A stretch of 64,000 nt of DNA from Celoporthe dispersa (lineage: Eukaryota; Ascomycota; Sordariomycetes; Diaporthales; Cryphonectriaceae): contig WAID01000001.1 in NCBI GenBank assembly GCA_016584495.1, positions 2,718,421 to 2,782,420 of the forward strand, read 5' to 3'. Of this stretch, positions 56,956-64,000 are shown piece by piece. The notes under the pieces are model-generated. The model saw nothing but the letters and a program-made list of their open reading frames with translations. It made no database searches and was not told where the DNA came from. The stretch's first letter is position 1. Each line of letters starts with the position of its first letter. A program made the position numbers and the translations under genes.

Positions 56956-59197
56956 ATGGCCGACGAGACCAAGCCTGTCGAGATCCCCAGGAGGAGGCTC
57001 CCGCTACCACCACCGAGGTCCCTGCTGTCGCTGCTGAGGAGGCCCCCGCCACCGAGGCCAAGGAGGAGGAGACTGCTGGTAAGCAACCGATTCCCCTTTC
57101 CTTGACCCGCGCCCCCTCTCTATATACGTGGTCACAACAGAGACGGCGCCAAGAAGAGGGACACAGTGTAACTGACAACCTGTGCCACACACACAACAGC
57201 CACGGAGGCTCCTGCTGCGGAGGCCAGCGAGACCCCCGCTGCTGCCGAGACTGCCGCCGCCCCTGCGAAGGAGGAGGCAAAGAAGGAGGCCGAGCCTGTC
57301 GAGGATGGACAGCTCGAGCACAAGGGGAGCAACTTCCCCAAGTACGTCTAGCCCTGTCCCCGGGCGGAATCTCCGCCTGGGGGTGCTTCCTCGTCGTGTG
57401 CTCAACACACCTGCTGACATTGTGTTACCATCAGGAACTTCATCTACTCCAAGAAGTTCTTCTGGTTCGGCTCCGAGGCCGTCGACCCCAAGAAGATCCC
57501 CTCCCTGCTGAAGGACCACCAGCTCGCCGCCTGGGCGAGCGAGACTGGCAAGGGCCTCCTCTTCTACGCGGAGAAGGGCACTGACAAGAACGCTCCCTCC
57601 GGTGCCATCCTGCTGGTACGTTTCCTTGGCCTGACGGGCTCCTCTCCTCCATGCATCCCTGCCTCGAGATGGTTCTAACAAGTCATCGTCCAGGCCGACG
57701 CTGCTGAGCCTACCTCCGAGGGCGCCAACAAGTTCGTCCTGTCCTCCAAGGGCCACAAGCACACCTTCAAGGCCGCCAACCAGGCCGACCGCGACAACTG
57801 GGTCTCCCAGATCAAGATCAAGATCACGGAGGCCAAGGAGCTCTCCGGCACCGTGACCGAGTCTGAGAAGTACAAGGCTACCCTCGCCTCCTTCACCCCT
57901 GCTAAGAAGGAGGAGAAGGTCGAGGACAAGAAGACCGAGGAGGCCCCAAGGCTGCCGAGGAGACTCCTGCCGCCGCCGAGGCCGCGACCGAGGCTCCTGC
58001 TGCCGAGGCTGCCGCTGCCGCCGAGGCTCCCAAGGAGGAGGCCAAGGACGAGGCCAAGGAGGAGGCCAAGGATACCAAGGCCGACGAGCGCAAGCGCTCT
58101 ACCAGCAAGAAGCGCACCTCTATCTTCGGTGCTCTTCTCGGTGGCAGCAAGGACAAGAAGGAGAAGACCGAGGAGGCCCCAAGACCGTCGAGGAGACTCC
58201 CGCCGAGGCTGAGGCCGAGGGCGAGACTGCTGCCGCCGCGGAGACCCTCGCCGATGCTGAGGCTGCCACCACCGAGGCTGCCAAGGAGCCCGAGACCGCT
58301 GCCGCTGAGCCCGCTGCCGAGGAGGCCAAGGCCAAGGAGGTCAAGCCTGCTGAGAAGCCCACTCCCACCAAGAGGTCTAGGTATGTTTTCAGGCTTTACA
58401 GTCCATCCCACGCAAGGACGACAACGGGCCGCTGACTGGTAATATTATAACAGCATCTTCGGTGGACTGCCTTTCGGCCGGAAGAAGACCGAGGACGCTG
58501 CCCCGCCACTCCCGCCAAGGATATCCCTGAGGTCGCTGAGGTGAGTCAACAACGTGGCGTGCTCCCGCCTGGTGCCAATGCTACTGAAGCTAACCAGCTC
58601 CCTCGCGCTAAATTAGACCGCGCCTGTCATTCCTAAGCCCGAGGCCACTGAGCCCCTGAGCGCTGAGGTTTCCAGCCCTGCCAACGTCCCCGTGGAGGCC
58701 ACCACCACCGAGGCCGCCACCACGCCTGCCGTCAACGGCGAGAAGAAGGACATGAAGACCGACAAGCGGAAGTCCTCCTTCCCCTTTGCCTTCGGCAAGA
58801 AGGCTGAGGCTGGCCCTGCCAGCCCCGACGCCGAGGCCTCGTCTCCTGACGGCGAGAAGAAGGGCAACAACGCCTTCTCCAAGTTCCGTGCTACTATCAA
58901 GGTAGGTCCTCGCAACCCTTGTAGCATGTATACCTGTTGTGTGATAGGCCGTGTCATTAACAAGCTTTGCAGGGCAAGGGCAAGGCTGAGAAGACCGCCG
59001 AGAAGGCCGAGGAGAAGCCTGAGGAGACTGCCGAGGCTCCCAAGACCGAGGAGGAGGCCAAGCCTGCTGAGGAGACCGCCGCCGCCGAGGAGGCCAAGCC
59101 CGAGGAGGAGGCCGCCGCCGCGCCTGCCGAGGAGACCACCGAGGCCGCCAAGGACGCTCCTGTCGCCAGCACCCCCGTCGTCACCGCCACGGCTTAG
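56956..59197 (+). CDS. PH-domain protein of the Meu6 type
   Basis: Seven exons: 56956-57078, 57200-57341, 57435-57615, 57694-58380, 58454-58540, 58617-58901, 58973-59197. The N-terminus is an Ala/Glu/Pro-rich disordered stretch (ATTTEVPAVAAEEAPATEAK). The PH domain spans exons 2-4: NFPK joined to NFIYSKKFFWFGSEAVDPKK, LAAWASETGKGLLFYAEKG, FVLSSKGHKHTFKAANQADR and NWVSQIKIKI. The tail is Lys/Glu/Ala-rich with a repeated basic-Ser-Phe-Gly motif: KKRTSIFGALLGGSKDKK, TKRSSIFGGLPFGRKK and KRKSSFPFAFGKK. This domain-plus-tail layout matches the fission-yeast meiotic protein Meu6 family; binding to phosphoinositides is expected for PH domains but unproved. Four breaks, all CCCC read where CCCCC is needed (56985, 57944, 58177, 58501). 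Confidence 0.88.
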
Positions 59198-61292
59198 GGA
59201 GCCACGAGCGCGATAGGCCAGCCCAACTGACTGGGGGCTGGTCATGATACCCTACCAGTCCTGGATGGAAACGAACGACAAATTACCACACAAAATAGAG
59301 CGAGGTTGATGACACGGAGGCGTCACATGAGAGCATCACCACACTTATGATACCCATTCCCAGGGTGTAAGGGATCGGATTTGCATTTCGAGATACCCAG
59401 ATTCCCCCATTCGTCTCGGAACAAACTCTTCGATTGGGGAGACCGACTTTCCTTGTTGTCCCAGATGCCGAGTCTTGCCTTACTGCAACTCACTTGTTTG
59501 TTTTGATACCCGAAGTATACCCGAAGACAGTCGTTTGGAAGGACAACGGATAGCCGACGATGATGGAAACATAGTATACCAACGAGAAAAAGGAAGAAAA
59601 CCACAAAAAAAAAGATGTCTGGAAAAACAGAGATGGAGGGTTTGGTTTCGAGCAATGTTGTTGATGGGACGGCGCATGCTTGGTGGTTCTGCGTGCAGCC
59701 TGGTCACCTTAGGATCTGTCTGCTGTAGACGACCCACAGTATCGACTTAAGTAATAGCTAATTTAACCTCTCGTGTGTTAGGCTTCGCCATTTCTTGTGT
59801 GTGCTTCCCTCTATTGCAACTTCTATGATTCCTCGTGATGTCACAGCGTGTCTCGCAGCTGCCAGCGACCTACCTCGTCACCAAGGCCCAGGGCATCATC
59901 GATCGGCCGGCCCCCTCACTGCAAAGGTGCATGAACATCCCCGCAGCCCCGCGACTCTACGTCTCTCATTTACCAAACCTTGAACCATGCCTACCAATGC
60001 ATCCGTTGGTTTTTCTTTCTAATACCATGACGACACGAATCATGCCCAACGAGACATGAACCGCAAGCCGGCTCGTCCATGTTATAGATAAATTGCTATG
60101 AAACGCAGCAATCTGCAGGTTCCTTGGTGTAGGTTTCGTTGGGTGGCGATGTGGGGGCCGGGCGATGACGGCGCGAGGCTGGCCCGTCTCAAGAGAAGGT
60201 ATGATAGATCGGCGAGACCTGATGGATTGTGCAGTCATATTATGACCTGAAGCTGCGGCCTGTCTGAACGTGGGGTATAACGAGATTATTTATTTTCTTT
60301 GTACACACTTTTGGTTTCACTGCGATGAGGGCAGAAGAAGGCACAGACAGGGTGAGGTGATGGCAAACACTGTCAGCCAGGTCGTGTCGTCTAGGCCTGC
60401 ACAAACAGAAACCCCCTCACGGCTAGGCCAGGTCTCTACCTAGGTAGACTTGGGTATTGATTGACCACGCACGCTGATATCTAGGTACGAGGATCTGATC
60501 AGGGCCCTCTTCATGATAGTTACCCCCAAGAGGCCTCAGACTGCTTCCCTGGTCGGTGCAGAGTGTGCTAGATAGGCTCAGACGAGGATCATCAATAACA
60601 AAGGACGAGGAAGACCCCTTTGCAGCCGAAGTAGCAGCTCGAGACAAGAGAAGAGGGTCTGTGGCGTCTTCCTCCTAGCAAAATTCCGTCTTCGAGCCGT
60701 GACGATTGGACATGACAGAGATGGCAGTCGAGATTATGCCTTGAGAGAAGATCGACCAAGGTAGGCAGACTCCTACAGGCCCACCAAGCGCATGACATGC
60801 ATCGTGTCACAACCTACAAGTGCCTGTTACCAGTGTAGCCTGTGCTCTGGGCAAGAGATCTGTGCGAAACGAACTGCCGCGGTGCAAGAAAGCTGCGGCA
60901 CACAATAAAGTGTAACCAGCCGGTCACCAGAGCAGGTACCTTCAACCAGTGGACACATCGTCAAAGACGCAGTTGACCTTTACTCTCTGATTCATTAAGA
61001 TACCTGAGCAAACGCTGTGCTGAGTACAATCTAGCTTTCCTACAGACCCCTGCCTGTGATACTACTTTTTCTTGTGTCCTCAAGCCAGATGGCCGCTATG
61101 TGCAACATGTCCGTCCTTCTCCAGTATTATTATCAGTCTGATCGAACTAATTGTCCCAGAGTGAGAGAGAGAAGAAAAAGAGTGATGATGTTTGGCTGCC
61201 GCGATTGTTTTTTTGGTTGTTTTTCTTCCTTTTTTTTTTTTTTTTTGTCATCTTTGGTCACGTTTCCCTTGTTTCCTTTCTTTCCTGTCAGA
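59198..61292. other. convergent intergenic region
   Basis: About 2.1 kb between the ends of two convergent genes; longer than usual for this arrangement. Only short frames and a long T run at 61231-61248. No RNA gene recognised. Confidence 0.4.
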
Positions 61293-63042
61293 TCAGTAGA
61301 CGATCTTGGGGCTCCAGCCAACGGCCAGCACCCTCGCCGACACGTAGCAGACCAGGGCGATCGCATAAGACAGGCCAGAGAGAGAACCAGGGCCGTCCAG
61401 CCCTGGTTCCCGCCGATTCCGAGCAGGGCACCGCCGATCGGGGTGCTGCTCAGGGTGCCGAAGCTGGCGAGGAAGTTGGCGGTGGTGATGTAGCGGCCAT
61501 AGTCGCGCGAGTCGCACAGCTGGCCGAGACAGACGGGGATGAGGCCGAGGTTGCTCCCGCTGGCGAAGCCGAACAGCACGGCGAAGGCGATGATCATAGC
61601 CTCGGAGTCGCCTGCGGGCAGCCAGAGGCCCAGGACGGTGGCGCAGCACAGGGCGATGGTCACGATGATGACGTTGAAGCGGCCGAAGCGGTCCGCCAGG
61701 GCGCCGGGCAGGAAGCGGCCGAGGACGGAGCCCGCGTTGAGGTAGGAGAGGAGGACGTAGGACCTCGTGGCGTCCTGCCCGTGGTCGGCGGCGAAGGAGA
61801 CGATGAAGGTGAGGGGCACAAAGAGGCCCCACTCCATGAAGAAGATGCCCGTGGCGGCCAGGGCGAACCGGGGGTTGCGGAAGACCCCAAACTTGGGCTG
61901 GAAGCTGATCAGCCTGGCGAGCCAGCCGCGCCAGCCGCTACCCGCGGGGACCTTGGTGTCCCTGCGAGGCGGGAGGCGTGCCTTGATCCACAGGTTGTAG
62001 GGCACGGCGAGGGCGAGCATGATGAAGCCGAGGATGCGCGTGCTCCAGGCGAACCCCAGCACGGGCAGGAGCTTCTGCAGCATGATGGGGAAGACGATGC
62101 CTCCGATGCCGCCTGCGGTGCTGGCGATGCCTGTGGCGAAGCCACGGCGGGTGTTGAAGTGGTGGGCGATGGTGGCGTAGGCAGGTGAGTTGAGCAGGGC
62201 ACCGCCCAGGCCGCCCATGGCAGAGTAAGTGAGCAGGATCTGGTAGTATTCTGGAGAGAGACAGCCAGTCAGTCAGCCAGCCAGCCAGTGGCTGTATTGC
62301 TTATTGCATCTCCAGAAGAGAAAGAGAGAGAGGGAGAGGGAGAGGGAGAGAGAGAGAGAAAAGGAATTGGTTCATTCATGACTTACTCGTACAGAAACCC
62401 AGCAGCATCAGGCTGAGGACCATGAGCAGGCTGCCGGTGGGGACCAGCCAGCTCGGCCCGTGGCGGTCAAAGATGGGCCCGATGTAGATGCCGACGAAGA
62501 AGACGGAGAACAGGTACAGGCTGAAGACCCAGCCGATCTGGGAGGAGCTGTAGTCCCTGAGCTGGTGCTCCGAGAAGTACGACTCGAAGACGGCGGACGA
62601 GTTGATGAGGCCAAAGATGGAGAGCATGGCACAGAACGAGCCCACCACCGCCAGCCAGCCGTCCAGGCCGCCCTCGGGAAAGGTCAGGGTGGACGCGGCA
62701 GACATGCGGGAGGCCACTCGCTCCGGCAGTCTCGAGGGCACCTGCTGGGACTCATGGTCGCCGGTGGCGGTCGTGGTCGAGCCAGTGGTGGTCTGGGCTG
62801 TCAGGTCGTCGGTGGCACCTCCATGGTCGTGATCATCATCATCATCGTCATGGTGGTGGCAGCCGCGGTGGTGGTGCTCTTTCTGGGGAAGTGGGCGTAT
62901 TCCTCGTCATGGCGCGAGTCAAGCTTCTCGAGATCTCCCGAGGCGTCAGGGTTGAAGCCATGCGTGTTGAGGGTAGAGCAGGTGTCCCTGTAGGGGTGGT
63001 TTTTATGCAGCTGTCCTCTGCATTGTTGCGGTCAAAGTCCAT
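61293..63042 (-). CDS. MFS transporter, monocarboxylate-permease type
   Basis: Plasma-membrane or vacuolar secondary transporter of the MCT-like MFS branch. The start at 63042 gives MDFDRNNAEDSCIKTTP. The N-terminal tail is hydrophilic, His/Asp-rich (HHH, then DDDDD repeats near 62830-62860). TM1 begins after the signature GGLDGWLAVVGSFCAMLSIF. Then come SQIGWVFSLYLFSVFFVGIY and the loop GPIFDRHGPSWLVPTGSLL. An intron at 62251-62386 splits LLGFCT from YYQILLTYSAMGGLGGALLN. Six more hydrophobic segments follow, including RFGRFNVIIVTIALCCATVL and LGLIPVCLGQLCDSRDYGRY. Breaks: 62886-62889, 62993-62996 and about 61375; the last, once healed, gives SGLSYAIALVCYVSARVLAV to the end. The substrate is unknown. 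Confidence 0.87.
62300..62362. repeat. GA-rich tract inside the transporter intron
   Basis: GAGAGAGGGAGAGGGAGAGAGAG on the plus strand; on the transcribed strand this is a pyrimidine tract near the intron 3' side. Confidence 0.8.
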
Positions 63043-64000
63043 GTGCACACCGGGTACCGGTGATGATGGGAGAGGGAAGAAGAGAAGGAGAAAAAAAAAG
63101 GGGGAGGGAGTGGGATGGATGGGTGACAGAGACGGTAGGACGGCCTGAGAGGTCGAGAGCAGCAGGAGGAGGGTCGTGCCTAGAAGCACAGACGAAGAAG
63201 ACGGTGAGGTTGTGGTTGTGGCGTGTTGTTCTGATCCTGTTTTCGTGATGGTCGAATCACTCTGTCGAGGATTCTCTGTGGATGGGTTTGGGATGCGGTT
63301 GGTTATGTAGCATCTTTTTTCTTCTTTTGGTATTTGTGGTGGAAGTGCGCTGAGGTATTTCTAGTCCCACCAAGACAAGCTAAAAGAGGCAAAGTCAGGA
63401 GGCCTGTCTGGGTTCACACTGAAGGGTAAAATAGTAGTAGACGATGCAGTTGTTTTTTTTTTTCTTCTTCACAGTTTTCTTGGTGAATGGGCCCTGTGGC
63501 AGGCAGTAAAAGACAAGTGAAGGTAATGACAACCCAGTCCCCACAGGAAGAGAGACAGGGTACGCACGGTACGTACCTACCGATCGAGAGAGAAAGAGAG
63601 AGAGAGTGTGTGTGTGTATGTGTGAATAACAACGCGGGTGAATGTCTCGGCAAGACTCGAGACAAGATCTTTTATCAAGTAAGTAAAGTATGCTAAATTT
63701 TGGCGAGGAAAGCAAGACTTGAAGGAAAGATTCTGCAGCCACCCCCGAATCAATCAACCGACAAGTAAAGAGAGAAGGGGGCGGGAGGGCGAAGGGTGAA
63801 TCGAATGGGAAGAAAAACAACAAGAAAAAAGAAGAAAAAAAGAGCGCATTGTACCTTTTAGTTTATTTTGTGAAAAGGTGAACACGAGTGTTGTCGTAAT
63901 TCATCAGTCCACTGTCATGTAAATCAGGACAGGTCCACTGTCATGAGTCCATCCATTCACCGTCTCTTTTTTTTTTTGTCCCTGCGCAGGAGAGCGAGAA
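63043..64000. other. transporter promoter/leader and window end
   Basis: No gene seen to the end of the window. It contains a (GA)n(GT)n repeat at about 63590-63622 and several A/T runs. Confidence 0.4.
63590..63622. repeat. compound (GA)n(GT)n microsatellite
   Basis: GA units interrupted once, followed directly by GT units; the third copy of this arrangement in the window. Confidence 0.85.

Noticed and set aside
57004..57762. 252-codon minus-strand frame over the PH-domain gene
   Set aside because: Shadow of Ala/Glu-rich codons; it crosses the introns without reason and has no domain.
61151..62188. 345-codon open frame on the plus strand across the transporter gene
   Set aside because: It is the antisense shadow of the GC-rich MFS gene; its Glu/Gly/Ala-rich product has no domain while the minus strand has clear transporter motifs.
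1..64000. CRISPR array, bacterial operons, riboswitches
   Set aside because: The gene structure is eukaryotic throughout; no regularly spaced repeats or prokaryotic signals.

Overview
The window is nuclear DNA from a filamentous ascomycete (Pezizomycotina, probably Sordariomycetes). The evidence is short GT-AG introns (about 45-190 nt) with CTAAC/CTGAC branch sites, a Zn2Cys6 regulator with a fungal-specific middle domain, a class I photolyase, a xylitol dehydrogenase, a fungal DUF7708 protein beside a fungal DUF7025/AAA ATPase, and eukaryotic tRNA genes with anticodon-loop introns. I recognise 17 protein genes and two complete tRNA genes; most of the rest is intergenic.

Layout. 2.2-5.4 kb: Zn2Cys6 transcription factor (+). 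6.2-7.4: D-2-hydroxyacid dehydrogenase (+). 7.8-9.1: basic, RS-tailed protein (+). 9.8-10.9: TDP2-like phosphodiesterase (-). 11.4-12.2 (-) and 13.1-14.0 (+): divergent pair of nucleotidyltransferase-fold proteins. 14.4-16.5: DNA photolyase (+). 18.76-18.91: tRNA-Lys(CUU). 20.5-21.6: xylitol dehydrogenase (+). 22.1: tRNA-Val(UAC)-like gene. 23.3-24.9: multi-pass membrane protein (-). 27.5-28.6: secreted Ser/Gly-rich protein (+). 29.0-30.7: flavin monooxygenase (-). 32.1-33.1: mitochondrial ribosome recycling factor (+), convergent with an unrecognised mitochondrial protein (33.2-34.6, -). 35.5-37.4 (-) and 38.1-40.9 (+): DUF7708 protein and AAA ATPase, head to head. 42.7-45.4: F-box-like protein (-). 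45.4-56.9: about 11.5 kb with no gene I can support. 57.0-59.2: PH-domain protein of the Meu6 type (+). 61.3-63.0: MFS transporter of the monocarboxylate type (-).

The most unusual element is the tRNA-Lys gene. Besides the normal 19-nt anticodon-loop intron, its T-arm is split by 60 nt that look exactly like a spliceosomal intron: GTATGT donor, CTAAC branch site and CAG acceptor at normal spacing. Removing it restores the T-arm except for one C. The first 14 nt across its donor also match an intron of a protein gene 11 kb away.

A strong technical pattern affects all reading here. Sixteen of the 17 protein genes carry one or more frame breaks, and most are healed by adding one base to a short homopolymer, typically CCCC to CCCCC. 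I counted more than thirty. This looks like systematic homopolymer under-calling in the assembly rather than mass pseudogenisation. The CDS spans below therefore run from the true start to the true stop across these breaks.
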